Origin: Typhlomys cinereus
Lineage: Eukaryota; Chordata; Mammalia; Rodentia; Platacanthomyidae
Assembly: GCA_023101885.1 (NCBI GenBank)
Contig: JALPQD010000006.1
Coordinates: 16,392,085-16,456,084 of the forward strand
DNA: 64,000 nt
Direction of reading: 5' to 3'
Shown here in pieces: positions 46,275 to 59,800 of this stretch. How positions within the stretch are numbered: position 1 is the stretch's first letter; the number at the start of each line of letters is the position of its first letter. The translations under genes were made by a program, and so were the position numbers. A model generated the notes under the pieces. It was given only the letters and a program-made list of their open reading frames with translations. It made no database searches and was not told the DNA's origin.

Positions 46275-48001
46275 TACTTCCACATGTACAGCATAGAATT
46301 AATGATGCCCAATTCATGCAGGTGCATCTGGGATCAAAAGAAAACGAGCATGGATCTTTAGTAACAGTAAACATGCAGTGTTACATCTTCCTCTTTAAGC
46401 CACATCAAAGCACTTACACATCTTGCTCACCAGGAAAAATCCTTGATGAATAAAGGCTGATGTAACGTTCATAGCAGTTTATCTGAAAACTCAGCCAGCT
46501 AAGACAGGAATTCCATCTGTCTGTAAGATCAGAACATCTATTGTCTATAGCAGAGAGAAAAGGCAAATGGAATCAGGATTGTGTTGCAGAGTGGTTTCTC
46601 ATTGTGTTTTAGATGTTGCAGAGTGTTGTATCTTCTTTAGCAGCAAATACAACCATAGTGGCTTATGATGACACATGATCTGTCTCACATTTTGAAAGTT
46701 AAAGCATATGGTTTGATCACTGCTCACATGTTTGTGCAACATAAATGCCTAGCAATGTCCTTTAGAGAGGAAAAAATAAGAACCGATCACAAGCCTACGA
46801 AAATTTGTTATAAATCAGGTCTATTAACAACTGCACCTATCCAGATGTATTTCCCAAGAGGCCATCATGTCCAAGGAGTAAAAAGAGAAGGCCCAGACTG
46901 AAAAGGCACACATCAAGCTGAGACCCAGCACAGGTGACAGGTATGAATGGCTTTGGGAAAACACTTTCCTCATCTTTCCATTTCACACTTGGATGACTTC
47001 AACATTTTTATGGACCCTCACAACCTCTATCCCACCTCCTGTAAATGTTTTATGCAATGTTGGCCTATCATTGTGCCAACATGATGTATACAACAGTCAT
47101 GCTGCCAACATCTGTCCCAAAGAGGAACTGGTAAGACTAAGAGAGCGGATGGGAATCAGGTAAACACACACTGCAAAGAAAAAATGGAATAGAAACATCA
47201 GACAGGAAGACACCAAACATCAGGCGTTTTGTGCGGGAGCTGACTGTGCTATTGCTAGAGAAAAGACTGTGGACAAGGGACGGCCTGTCACAGTTACAGA
47301 TTCTCTGGAGGTGGAATAGAGGTAGGAGTGACAGAGCCACCTATCAGCCACACCGGAAATGATTGATGAGCGAGGAAAACCAGGCAGTGAAGCCCAGCCT
47401 CTCTCTAGAAGCCATTTGTTATTTCTGATCTCTCTCCTTCTCTGTCTCTGCCCCTTTCACGCTGCAGCTAATCAGCAGTGATAGATGAGGGCAGATATTC
47501 ACTCCTCGCTTCAGGCTTCCAATTGCATTTTCCCTGGCTTGTCACTAGGTCTATCATCCATTTCTCAATGAATCCCTTATTCAAATAAGAAAGAAGCCTA
47601 ACCATTACCTGGCGCTGTTAGGGGAAGAGTCCTAAAGTCCTAAAGAGTTAGGGGAAGAGTCCTAAAGATTGAAAATGAAGGAAAGATCAAAGGATTTCAT
47701 TGTTTTACTCTTGAATTAACAGAGAAAAGATCTTTCTGAAAAACGTGTGCTGAATAATCAGTGTTGAGTGTTTAGAAGTTAAATACAAATGCAGGGAAAT
47801 TAGCCAGAAATAGCATGGTTTGGCAAAAACACTGGCCTGGTCCCTATGTTCCCACTTGGGTTGGATGTGGTTATTCACATTGGCTCAAGAAGGCAGCTCA
47901 TTCACCAGTCACCAGTGTGGCTGATGTGCACAGATGGGAGATTTGTTTTTTCATGGCTGTATTGACGATTCACTTACAAAGTTTTTATCATATCTTATTC
48001 T
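46274..48001. other. Non-coding DNA, no gene recognised
   Basis: Mixed composition. 46.9-47.5 kb is less AT-rich and carries a C/T-rich stretch followed by TCACGCTGCAGCTAATCAGC. That could be a conserved regulatory element, but nothing in the sequence alone proves it. Confidence 0.35.
47617..47667. repeat. 21-bp direct repeat, two units
   Basis: A 21-bp unit starting GTTAGGGGAAGAGTCC occurs at 47617-47637 and 47647-47667, period 30 bp. The spacer repeats TCCTAAAG once more. Confidence 0.9.
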
Positions 48002-48192
48002 TCTCTACCATCTTTTTTTGTTGTTTTGCTTTTTGCTACTTTTTTGCTACTTTTACAAACATGTTGCGTATTCATACCAGCTTCCCTCTCTCACCCCTCC
48101 CTCCCATTCCTTCCCTCACCTTCATCATTCCCTCCCACTGTCTCCCACCCTTCAAATTACATGTTTTTATGGGCCCTATCTCTACCATCTTT
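48002..48192 (-). mobile_element. Minimal L1-type insertion with 14-bp target-site duplication
   Basis: Perfect duplications TCTCTACCATCTTT lie at 48002-48015 and 48179-48192, the second followed by AA (L1 endonuclease-like site). The 163-bp insert reads on minus as a purine-rich tract (complement of 48085-48150) followed by an adenine-rich tail (T-rich at 48016-48055 on plus). This matches the L1 3' end. Only the last stretch of 3' UTR was copied. Confidence 0.8.
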
Positions 48193-48884
48193 AACATATA
48201 GGAGGCGATGAGTGAGGTAAAAAATTATGACTATCGCTGAGTCTGTGTAAATATGATGGAGCCAGATCATTCAGTGTTTTGCATTGGCTGGGATTCCTCT
48301 TCAGAATCAAACCACATGGTGGATGCTTGAAACATTGGACAAGCATCTGAACGTGAAGCCAAAACAGCCAGAAGAGCACCAGCCATGAAGGCTAATTTGG
48401 ACCCAGCATATTTGACTGTGCACAGGGTATCAGTTCTAATCAGAAGACTCAAGGTCTGAAAATGGGGATGCTGTGGAAAATGACAGTGATGATGACAACC
48501 ACAGTAACAGAGATGGATGTGATACCACCGAGCCCTACCTTGCTCACTCAATTCCCAGCAGTGGCAGGGATCTGCTTTATTAAATATGCTCTCAGCCTCT
48601 GAAACAGGAACTCCTAAAAACTAAACTTAAATTTGTGATCTTTTGAAAACTTCTTGTTCAATGGACACTTCCGAAGTAGATGTTGTTATTTGAAAGAAGC
48701 CATTCTACAATAAATTAAAGTGATCTTCTGCTTATACATAGGCTTGTTGGTCAGAAATCCAATTTTGAAATAAAAATGGAATCACATTTTGGCTGATTGG
48801 CAACACCTCATTAAAAAAATGGAACAGCTACACACACCTATCTCCACTGTAAATGTAGACTGATGTTGTTATCAGATTATCAAT
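48193..48884. other. Unrecognised sequence, possible decayed exon or processed pseudogene
   Basis: Between 48230 and 48590 coding-like phrases appear in shifting plus frames, such as GWDSSSES and ENDSDDDNHSN, broken by stops and frameshifts. No family comes to mind. There is no clear poly-A tail or duplication. It is equally possible that this is simple-composition chance. Confidence 0.2.
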
Positions 48885-49179
48885 AAGAAACATTTAAGGG
48901 CCTGGAGAGGTGGCTCAAGGGTTAAGCCTCCACCTTGCAGGCGGAAAGTCCTGAGTTCAGATCCTAGACCCACGTATAGACGCCGGGCGGAAGCGGGGGA
49001 CGGCCTGCGTTTCTGGTCCTGGTAGGGCGGAGCCTGTGAATCTCAGGGCAGAGTAAACGTGTAGGCGGTTCATGGTGATTCCCGAATTCGTCGGCGGTTC
49101 TACGCACACGCACACATGCACACACACACGCATGCATAATTGATTAAATAAAAAATATTTTAAAAAAGAAACATTTAAG
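48885..49179 (+). mobile_element. Young SINE, intact, with 14-bp target-site duplication
   Basis: Perfect duplications AAGAAACATTTAAG lie at 48885-48898 and 49166-49179. The head is GGCCTGGAGAGGTGGCTCAAGG. The B-box-like region reads GAGTTCAGATCCTAG and the body CGTATAGACGCCGGGCGG. The tail is short, with CA interrupted by CG and TG, then AATTGATTAAATAAAAAAT. The simple-repeat tail is the shortest of the intact copies. Confidence 0.94.
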
Positions 49180-51360
49180 CGTATGATGGTTATAATTGTT
49201 GGTGAGAATTTATTATACCTATTCTTGATTTTCATCAATCTAAAATGTACATTTTCTTATTCCAAAGTTTATACATCTGTAATTACAGCTTATAGATGAT
49301 TTTAGTTAGTTTAAAATGAAACTGGATGGTTGAGTAGACAGATGCTAATAATATACATGAGACAAATGCTATTTAACATTATTTCTAAACTACTGTCACA
49401 TTATTGCCTATGTAGTTTAGAATACTCAAGTGGTTTCTACTGGTAGCTATGAAACTTATATTTTCTTACACTGTCACACTGTCTACATTAATATTGCCCT
49501 AAAATTAATACATTTAAAGGATATACTGGTCTCATTAAGAAACTAATACTGGAAAAAATCAATTCAGCATGATAAATTAGAGAGTGGAATGAAGCCCTTT
49601 GGGGATTGAAATCATCTGTCCCTGACTCTTCCTAGCCTGAAGTCAACATCATCATCCATATCCAGCTACCAAATAGGTTCTCTACTATTCCTCTGGCAGT
49701 AGGTATGACTGTGCAGTTGAAGTAACTCTGTGGTGTTCCCTTTGGTACAGTTATTTAAATTGCTTTTCAGCAGTCATATTCTCCAGTGAAGTTAGTTTTG
49801 TAGCAAGCAACTCCTATACAAGAAAGAATAAAGATTTTTATAGTACAAACAAATTTGTCAATAGTTTGAAGTCTAATATGTAACCTGCAACTCTGATATG
49901 AAACCCCTGTCTTTATTAGGGAGCTTAACTCTTATTGTTGAAAACATAAATATGTAAGCAAGTAATTTAACATGCAAAGCATTGATTACCAGAATTTTTA
50001 ATTCTTAATTCAGTAGATTTTTTCATCACTAAATTTTGTTTTAATTATATGAGATATGCTCTCAGAATTAGTACTATAGATGTGTTCAGGAATTTTTGCA
50101 CAGTGACTGTCTTCTTGCTATAGCAGGATAGCCCCTTTTCTCAGAGCCAGTAGCCTACCCCAGCATGGTGAACCTACAAAGGCAACATCCTTCACTTGTT
50201 ATACCCTTAAGGCATGAATGTTTGGATACATATCAATGTTTCACCCTTCATCACTGCTAAAATTTACCACTGAGTTCCTACAATAAAGGCTTATGTCTTC
50301 AGCCTTTCTCTTATTAATCCTATTACGCCTGTCTTTATGAGCTCTCCTAGTTTCTTTCACTCCCTTAGGGGCTTAGCTGCAAATGAGATTTCACATCTCA
50401 GTGTAAAATAACCCGAACATTTTTCTATAAAATTAAATAAAAGTCCTCCATCCTGGCACTACATGCCTAGAATCCAATTTCTGGAACCGATGTCTTTCCA
50501 ACGCCTCATTGTCTTCTTGCTGTCTCACTTTTCTGAGCAGTGAGGGTTTTTTTTCTTGTGTATTCAAATGATGTGTTGGTGTGGGAAGAAGAGTGTCATC
50601 AGTGGGAAGGGTGGGGAGCAGACAGAATAACCAGGGAATTTTGTCTCCACTTGTTTGAAGATGTTGTAAAACTAGGCTCAGGTACTAATCTGCAGTGCCT
50701 GCCCCGCATAAATACCCAGTTCCACAGTTTCACACTGGATCTGCCCCTTTCTTCTGACCTGTCCCATGGTTGTAGTGTGCGCAAGATCCCCAATGCACAC
50801 ACATGCATCTCATCTGAAAAAAAATGAGAAAATGAGGTTTCTACTTGAAAAGATTTGAGACTTTGGTAACCAGGAGGCAGCTCTCAGGAAATGCAAGTCC
50901 CAAGAGCATTTTGGACTGCTCACCCTATCAAAAAAGACTCAGGTATACAGAAGTTTTCTTTCCTAATGACCACACTAGCCAGTAAGTACCAGACATCACT
51001 CCACAGTGAATTTTGCCCTGCAGGTTTAATATAGATCAAGAGAGGTTTCACTTATTAATCTCGGGTAGCATAAATCTCTTATAAATAGTAATATTTTAAA
51101 AAGATAACAAGAGAAAGTGATTCTTCCAAAATTTTTGGAAACTCTTCAAGATCTGTTTAAATTTAGATCACAGGTGCAATGATAATAAAATTAAACTTTC
51201 TGGAGTCATTCATACACACATATGTATATGTATAGATATATGTATGTATTTATTTATAGATGATAGAGAAAGTAAAAGAGAAGCAATAGAGGGCAATGAA
51301 TTACACCCATGAGAAATCCCCAATAAATCATATTGTTGTGAGAAGTTAGATTATCATTCT
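49180..51360. other. Non-coding DNA, no gene recognised
   Basis: AT-rich. The frame at 50540-50827 (plus, 95 codons) has no recognisable domain and is overlapped by a 69-codon minus frame. Confidence 0.45.
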
Positions 51361-51728
51361 CTATATTTGAACGTTAATGTCTCCCACAGGCTCATGTGTT
51401 TTCAGTCTTAGTTGTTGCTAATGTTTCAGAAGGTTGAGGCAACTGTAGGAGATAATGCCATGCTGAAGGAAAGCATATCACAGGGGCAGGCCTTGAGTTT
51501 GGGTAGCCCCACCCTGCTTGTTCTTGCAGTTTTCTCAAGCAGTTCTTGCTTGCTCTATGTGCCTACATGATGATTAACGTGACCTAAGCTGCCTTTAACT
51601 TCTGTCTCCTGCCATGACTTATAATGGACCGTATTCCCTGCTGGAACTGTAAGTTGAATAAATCTTCCTTTTCTCCCTTAAAATTCTTGAGTCTCAATGT
51701 TGTCTCACAGCAGCAAAAAGAGTAACTA

Positions 51729-51733
<5 letters not shown>
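51361..51733 (+). mobile_element. MaLR (MT/ORR1-type) solo LTR
   Basis: Features of a rodent MaLR LTR in order: ATTTGAACGTTAATGTCTCCC near the start, GGCTCATGTGTTTTCAG, GGGGCAGGCCTTGAG, CTGCCATGACTTATAATGGACC, GAACTGTAAGTTGAATAAATC with AATAAA at 51657-51662, and the typical end CAGCAAAAAGAGTAACTAGGACA. Only an LTR is present. No internal region follows, because the CA tract begins at once. MaLR LTRs can act as promoters, but nothing here shows that this one does. Confidence 0.8.

Positions 51734-51770
<37 letters not shown>
51731..51770. repeat. (AC)n microsatellite at the LTR end
   Basis: Starts exactly at the terminal ACA of the LTR. Confidence 0.95.
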
Positions 51771-51772
<2 letters not shown>

Positions 51773-51804
51773 TAAATAAGTAAATATAAATTGAAAGTAA
51801 ATAA

Positions 51805-51905
51805 AATATTGGTTTGGATACAATTCAGTGGTAATCTACCTGATTGCCAGGAAAAAGACTGTGGATTCAAACTCCAGTATTACAAAGAATAATAACAATT
51901 ATCAT
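51805..51905 (+). mobile_element. ID-like SINE, diverged
   Basis: GGTTTGGATACAATTCAGTGG (A-box region) and GATTCAAACTCCAGTATTAC (B-box region and end) match the layout of the tRNA-Ala-like rodent ID element, followed by an adenine-rich tail. Several substitutions mark it as old. The length is right for ID. Confidence 0.65.
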
Positions 51906-54900
51906 TAAATTGAGTTATTATTTAGAAAATAAAATCTCTTTGTGACAACTATGATCTATTATTAAGAGCAGTCTTCTAGCTATAAGATCATTAAAAGAGA
52001 AGGCCAAATGCATATTCACATGTAAGTTTCAGAAGAAGCAATGACAACAAAACTCAGGAATATTACTCTAAAATATGAATGTGTTTGCTTCTGATATTAA
52101 TTTTAACAGGAAAAAAGAATTGCATTGGTAGTTCAACATGGAGAAAAGAATCTAGTTGCTTTCTGACAAAAATATATTCCTTCCAAACAGCAAATATATG
52201 AGCGTGTCATAGTACCTGATATATATTATACATTTCTTGAAACAAATTCAAATAGAACATACCCAACCTAAATTTGAACAATTTTGAGTCAATAGTAATA
52301 ATAATATAAGCAATAATAGTATTATTAGTCAATTGAAGCAAGTCATTTCTAAAAGGTTTAAGATTCATTGATAACAGTGTGTAGTTATTGTACATATTCA
52401 GATTTAAAACACAAATACTAACTATGTTCAGGTTAAAAGTACTGTACTCTTCATTGCTATTTCTCCTAGACTGAACTAGAATTCTCTGATACTCTGGATA
52501 GTTTTTGAAATAGTCAATGATTTTAAGTTGAAATGACCTATCATGATTCTGTATCCCTTCCACAGAACAAAAGAAGCCATTAACTGTGATAATTTCCATT
52601 GTAGAGAGGTACTTTTCAAAGGTCATTTCATCTCTTTAAGCCTAGATCCATGTGCCAAGCAGACACAGAAGAACATGTGTCTTAAAATCAAGTCCTTACC
52701 CTTTTACTGGGTGAATCCCTACTTTCTACATGCCAAGTCTTTGAAGGCAAACAGAATTTTCAAAAGTGACTAATCAATTGCTTATAAGCTCACACGACTT
52801 TGTACAACCTTTCTAAACGTCTTCCCCTCTTCTGACCTTACCTTACATAAAATGTAGTTTCTTTGTACATGAATCAGATTAATAAACTCACCTACTACAC
52901 ACACCATATTTACTGTTCAAAGCCTTTCTTCACATTGTTCCTCTTATCATGTATTTTTTTTTCTTGTCCCTTCTTCCTAAATTCAGTCAGCTGTGACTCA
53001 GGGTCAATTTAAAGATTTAGCTGGCAATCCCAGTTTTGACCAATCCCTGAGTTTCTAAAGAACATAGAATCTACTCGTCTAAAACTAGTTATGCATTTTG
53101 TTCAATCAGAACTTTTTTTCTTGTCTGCGAAGGATAAAGTGATCTTTTTGTAGACTGATTTTAATTCTTGAGCATCTCATTGTTTTCAGTAGGATTTTAA
53201 TTGTGTGAACAGGTTTTCAATATAAACAAAGAGGAGAATAAGGTCAGTAACATGAACTGATGAGCAGTATAACTAAATTATTTGGTCAATTGGATTAGAC
53301 AGTTTATGAGACAGATGTTTATGACAATATAAGACTTCAAATTTCAGGAGGTATTGATAACATGAAAATGAATTTGTAAGATGGGAGGTGTTGGGTGAAT
53401 GACATTTTGGTTCACAATTAGGCTGATAAACAACTGGAACACTTCTTAGTTTAGGATGGTCATCTATCCCCTTTGAATGGACTAATACAAGCAGTTGAAA
53501 TTATGATTGGTTTGAAAAGATTAAGCAGCAATTACTGCTCTAGATAATTTGTATTGTCCTAATGTAAGTTCTTTTATATTAAAAAATCTGAGAAATAACT
53601 CCATGTGCATTAATGATATAGATTTCCATTATTGGTGGAAGCAGAAACAGCAATGTAATCTCCATTCACTTCTCAAGTGAATTGTTGCTTTTATTGAGAG
53701 TCTAAAATACAGGCATTAATAGGGCACATTTTTTGCTATATAACCTTATCAGTTTTGAAGCAGGTATCCAACTCAATGCTTATCAACTCAGTAAAATATA
53801 GGTAAGCACATTTTAGAGTTTCACGAATGAATTATGTGAAAAGTAGGTATGCTCCTGGACTTCCATTTTTCTTTGTAGTTAAAAAAATGAATAGTAGATT
53901 TGTAAAGTAAGTGGCTTTCTGGGTCTCCATGTGAAGTAGTCCTAAATATTTCTCTTCTCTGTTGGATAACTGCTCCTTCAATTGTCAAACACAAGTGTTC
54001 CTCAAATTATTTATGTAAAGGTTCTTTCATATTGAATAGAAAAAAAAGGTATATTGGTTAAAGAAATCTTGTTTCTTTTTTCAAAATCGCCCCTGATAAC
54101 ACACAACTCTCTTGAGCAGAAGACAGAACAGTTTAACTAATTTTACATTTGGATATTAATAATGTATAATAAGCTGTGTCTGATGTGACAAATTGTAATA
54201 ACTATTAAACCATTTGCCAATCCAATGTATCTGATTAATCATGACACACCATGTGATAAAGACAAACCCTCGTTTTCTCAATATGTTTAGGAGAAAGCTA
54301 AGTGAATTGAAAAATAGACTCAACTAAATATTTCTCATTAGGTATTAATGAACCTGATTGCAGTTTCAGACTTCCTAGCTATAGAGAGTCAAAGAAATTC
54401 TATTACTTCTTCCTTTCAGGATCTCCATGGACCCAGCTAGCTCTTACTGACAGAAAGTGCTCTTACAGCAAGTTTGCACTGTGGGCAGTTCTCTTAGAGA
54501 ATATAGTTGGAAAGACTTATCCTAAAGATGCAAAATATTCCAAAAGCAAGTATTATCTGCTATTGGTTCTGTACTTAATAAATACCTTCTGTATCACTTT
54601 CTGACTAGCAAATATCCATTAATAACAGAGGCCAGGCCCTCAATAGTTCAAGAAATTATCTAATGTCATACCCAATATGGCAAGAGATAAAATTTCAAGT
54701 AAAGAGACCCACATCATGAGTCTTTAGTTTTTACATTTGTTTATGTTGTATCTGTACTAGAACTCATTACTCAGATATCTATGCAGATCAGCAAAGTGCA
54801 CACAACCCTCTGCATCCATCCTTGCCACGCATATCTACACATATAAAAGCTATTTATGACATCTACATTTTGGTCCATTTAATGTATTCTAAGCACTTTT

Positions 54901-55066
54901 AGCTTTTTGAAGGACAAAATCTGAACCTAGCACAGGAACTCCTTAGTGTTAGCCTCCTTTACTGTGAAAAAAAGAATCACTAATGCAGTTTCTATTGAAA
55001 AAGTTTAAAAACCTGAATACAGAAAAGATTAATAAAGGTTTATGTTATTTCTACTGAGTTACTATG
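51906..55066. other. AT-rich non-coding DNA, nothing recognised
   Basis: About 3.2 kb. The longest frame is 139 codons on minus (52207-52626), AT-rich, rich in Ile/Asn/Tyr/Leu, and with no recognisable domain. I read it as chance. Confidence 0.45.
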
Positions 55067-55090
55067 TCTCTCTTTGTCTCTCTCTCTCTG

Positions 55091-55124
<34 letters not shown>
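55067..55124. repeat. (CT)n tract
   Basis: CT repeats with GT interruptions, followed by ATGTATATATATGCACACAC. Confidence 0.92.
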
Positions 55125-55126
<2 letters not shown>

Positions 55127-56574
55127 GTATATATATGCACACACACATATACATTTTTATAACAAGGAAGAGGTTTGTTAGTATTATGCACACTGTGGTA
55201 TCAGGGGGGATACCATGACTGTTACCTGATAATGTTCACACCTTTATGCAAAGATCTTCTATTGGCTACATGGACAACATCTCAGATCAATGGAATATGA
55301 GAATTGTGACAATATGTCATCATATGTAAACAGCATAAATAAATGGCACTTGCAATAAATAGAACTCATTGTTAGGAAAGTGGTGCAGAAATTCTCTCTT
55401 TTGTGTTTGATGACATAAATGCTCATGTTAGGAATTCATAAAATGACAAGAATCTGCAGATACTATAAGACCTGAAGTCAGCCTTAGCTAGTAGAAAGCA
55501 TTTGGACCCTTAAACCACACATCTGAAGGGAAATGAATTAATCTAGCAAGCCAAATAACCTGATTCTTTCATAGGTAATGCTTAAAAGGAGATCGGAGCT
55601 AATATGGCATCAAATTTAGAGTCTATTATATCAAGTTGGAGTGTCCTCACTCTTCTTATCCACAGAAAACATGAAATAATAAATATATACTTAAGCTGCT
55701 GTATCTATATTAATGTAAACAGAAATAAATAACCAATATGTATACTGGCAATAAAATGTTACCAAGATTAAGGATAAATTACTCAATGAAGAAAATATTT
55801 GCAGATTATAATCTTTTAGATTTATATGCAATTTAAGAATTCTTGGATTTCCTTAACTAACTCATGGAACTTCAAGTTAGAAAAAACAATAAAAATAAAA
55901 AAATGGTCGTGTCTAAGGTATTCCACTCATTATTTTGCAGACAAAAGTTTGGAAAAGGTTTGGGACAGTTAAAAACCAACTCAACATCACTTGATCAGAA
56001 AACTGTGCAAGAAGACCCGAGAACTGGATTTTTGCCCTCTGATTTAATACTTAACAGTACTACAAATAATCCAAAGTAGAGACACTTCATTTTCAAAGAC
56101 TATTGTTTCTGAATTAAAGTAGCTAGAGCAAGCATAGAGTAAATATCAATGATAATGTAATCTTAGGAGAATAATTAGATTAACCATTACCTAAATTCAT
56201 CTGAAAGTTCCTTACTATCATACGAATATGATTTGACTTCTAGGTAGCACTGCATGAATTTTTTGCCTTTCAAAAACCCAAACGTATATCATAAGAACCT
56301 AGGATACACAAATCAGTTAAAGCTGTGTCTGAGAGTGTGAAACCATGGAGGCAAAGGGTGAAAGGTTCTGTTAATCCATGAAAATGTCAGCCTCACCAGG
56401 GATCTTTGTCTAAAGGTTAAGTGCTACAGGCTGTCAGATTGTGACAGCAGCCAGGAAGACTGACTCAACTTGGTGATGAGTATATTAACAATGCTGCAAT
56501 CACATAATGTGTTTGTTCATGTCAGATGAATGCAATTTAAGTGGATCTATGTGTGCATCAATCTATAAATCTAA
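55125..56574. other. No feature recognised
   Basis: AT-rich, no gene or transposon recognised. Confidence 0.45.
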
Positions 56575-56593
56575 TCTATCATCTATCTATCTG

Positions 56594-56656
<63 letters not shown>

Positions 56657-56665
56657 GTCTATCTG
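56575..56665. repeat. (TATC)n microsatellite
   Basis: About twenty tetranucleotide units with CTGT interruptions near both ends. Gives a false Ser-Ile-Tyr-Leu frame (56507-56725). Confidence 0.95.
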
Positions 56666-56836
56666 CTTAATTATCTTATATATAATCTATTAATCTTCTA
56701 TCATCTGGCACTTGTGTATCTATAAAAGCTCCTGTCTCTCTAAAGCACCATATTTTCTTATAGTTTGCACAGTTTTTGATCAACCAACCTTTGCCTACTA
56801 CAATGTATCATAAAACATCCTGTCACATCATTATAG

Positions 56837-56847
56837 GTGTGTGTGTA

Positions 56848-56888
<41 letters not shown>

Positions 56889-56890
56889 GT
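56837..56890. repeat. (TG)n microsatellite
   Basis: TG with ATGC and GC interruptions. Confidence 0.95.
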
Positions 56891-59800
56891 AATATTATCG
56901 CTTATAGAATATATTAAAATATTTGGATATTCATGATAATAGAGTATAAGTTTTGAAGTCAGAATTGTTTTGGTATATAAGGTTTAGCCTGTGTCTTCTA
57001 TCAATGACATGCAACATGTGACTCTCTTCTGATTAATTTACTATCTGGACAATTTTTAAATTACATCAAGATCCTCTTTTTATATTTTTTTCATGTATTA
57101 CTTGTTAGAGGACAATGTCTAAACAAGAATTGGATCATATATACCCAGAATCCTTACTACAGCTTTTATTTTATAAGCTATTACATTTGACAATTTTTCC
57201 TTCACTTTTCCTACTGGAAAGCAAGTATTTGAAAATAGGTTATGGGGGCATTTGAGAGAAACAAGAACTCTGTAATTAACATTTTGTAGGTTGATAATGT
57301 ACAGAGAAGCATTAGTTATTGGTACAGAATTTGAAGTCTAATCCATTCATCTCATGGTTTAAATAGTAGCTATATGGAATGTATTGAGTCATATTTGTTC
57401 TTTCCAAGCACAGCAAGAACAGTAGTTGTATTCTTTGCTTTAAATCAGTGAACCTTTCAGCAAATGAAAGGGGAAATTGAAATTAAGTCAGGAAGTCCCG
57501 TAAATTTCTTTAATCAAGCAGAGTGATTTTCCAGGACTCTCATCCAACTATCACAAAGCTTTCTGGGATTTCTTTAGTCTGAGAACACCAAGAACACAGC
57601 AAATTTTTATTTCAGAAAAATCCTGAATAAAAAGTGTTAGAAACATGTAAAATGACAGAAGTGAAAGACACAAGGCAACAGGAGAAATATTTGAAGTACT
57701 AGTATATTTGGATATACTAGTAAATATTTTGTAAAAGAGAAAAGGAAGCATTGCTAAGGAAATTTTGCATGTAGACTTGTCAGTTATTAAGAACTACATA
57801 ATCTGTGTTTTTTTAGATTTCTCTCGAAGCACAAATAGAAGAATGTTTGAAAAATTAGAGTAAAAGCACATGTAATTTACTCCCATAAATATATCGCAGA
57901 ATGCTTTTTCTAGGAAAGGTAAGTAATGAACAAATTTGTCAGTGAACCCAGTGTGAAATGAGGGTGGAGCTAGGATCAAAAGTAGATATGTCATTTCTAA
58001 ATACTCAGAAAGAATGCAGGTAATACATGAAACTAAATCAAGAAAAGAAAAAGTTTGCTTGCAACCACACATTATTTGGTGTACATGTGATTTTTCTTTG
58101 AATTTTATATCTGCACTTGTATTCTTCTTAGGATTTCTTTTGTACAGCATAGAATAAAAAGGCATTAAAATGATGATTAACAAGTGCTTCAGCTTTATGA
58201 ATGTGTTGCCTGCTCAATCCTAAGCATTCAAATATTCTGAAATATTTTAATATTTAGAAGCATCCAAAAATTTTATAAAATTCGGAGGGAATGGTCATAT
58301 GTAAAGTGAGATTTAGTGCATTTTCAGGAAACCCTTAAGTAAATTTAATTTGTATATTGAGTGTTTCTCTTATTCTTGAGCAACTAGTAAACTTCCTCAC
58401 TAGAATATATATGAATTCCTTAATTCAATATTTTCTAGAATTAAAAAAAATCTGTCACCATTATACTCTTTTAAAGATGGAAAGTACATTTTCCCCTTTT
58501 TCCCTATATTTAATTCTACATATAATGTCTTCATACAACTTGTTCAATACCTTTGTTTAACAAGCAAGGGTAATTTCTTTCTCTTCTGGGAAAAAAATTC
58601 AGAAAGCATTTTTTCTTTAGCTATTAAGGTGAGATTGGCTAGAGGCCTTACCTACTTTATCTTTCACAAGAGATAGGATAATGTGGGCAGCAGAAGTAAT
58701 ATTTTGACATACACAGAACTCCATGTTTAATATTCTATTGATTAAGTGTGGCTGCAAAATTGGCCACTAATGGAAAAGAAACTTACTTAATCCATGTAAC
58801 AATGGAATGATTGTGCTAGCTATGTAACTTTTTAATAAGCAAGGATTGTTTTCACACACTATCAACACATATAAATCTATATGTTCAAATCTCATAAGTA
58901 ATTAACCACATTTCATGGGTAAATGACTATTTCGCATGTGGCATGCTGTCTATAAATTTAATTTTTCAGAGCGTACATCTTGCTCACATTAAACTCTCTC
59001 AAATGAATTTTCATGACCACCATACCCTAAGCATAAATCAGAAATCTGTTCCTCTAGTCCAAGGCAATGAGAACACTTTGTAGCTGTCAGGTTTCTCTGC
59101 CAACAGATGTAGTTACCATAGCTTCTCGAAATTTTTTTTTTATTTTCACATTCAACCACAGAGAAATCTAAAAAGTCCTGTCAGCCCCATTAGTGATTTA
59201 AGGTTGAGCCACAGAATATTCAATATTTCAATGTGAGTCAGCTGCTGAGTGTATATCTAAGAGAGAGGCAGGTTGCTGTGTTGGCTGAGCTTGCATGTGG
59301 AAAATGAAATGGATGAGTGAGACGACATCAAGGTGAAAACATATGTCTGAAATATCTGAAAACGAAGTCAGACTTGCTTACGCACTACTTTGTGATGAGA
59401 CCATATGGATGGTACAGCTCATTTTGCTGGGGAAACCCATGAGAATGATTTGATGCTTAGCAAGTGTTTTTTATTTTTTTCTTGAGGGAACCCAAAGGGT
59501 TCGACTGACACTTTAATCTTCTCAGGGATTTGGCTGTTGTTGCTGATGATGTTTTACTTTTATCATTTTTTCAGGCAAACTTTCAAGAAGATAGCACAAT
59601 TACTCTTTTTATTGCTCAATTGGTTGGTATATAACAGAAATAGTAAACATTCACAGTAACAAAACAGTTCAAGTCATTAGAAGATTACTGTTTTTGAAGA
59701 TTTACCATAATTCATTTTAAATATGTTAGAAACATTTATTTAGTAGCTGTATTAGATAGATTAAAAGGTTGTAACCACTAATAAATTGAATTAGCAATTA

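Noticed and set aside
52207..52626. 139-codon minus frame
   Set aside because: AT-rich composition, no domain, no flanking exon signals. One frame of this length is not surprising in 64 kb.
57794..58183. 129-codon minus frame
   Set aside because: No recognisable domain or splice context. Sits in uniform AT-rich DNA.
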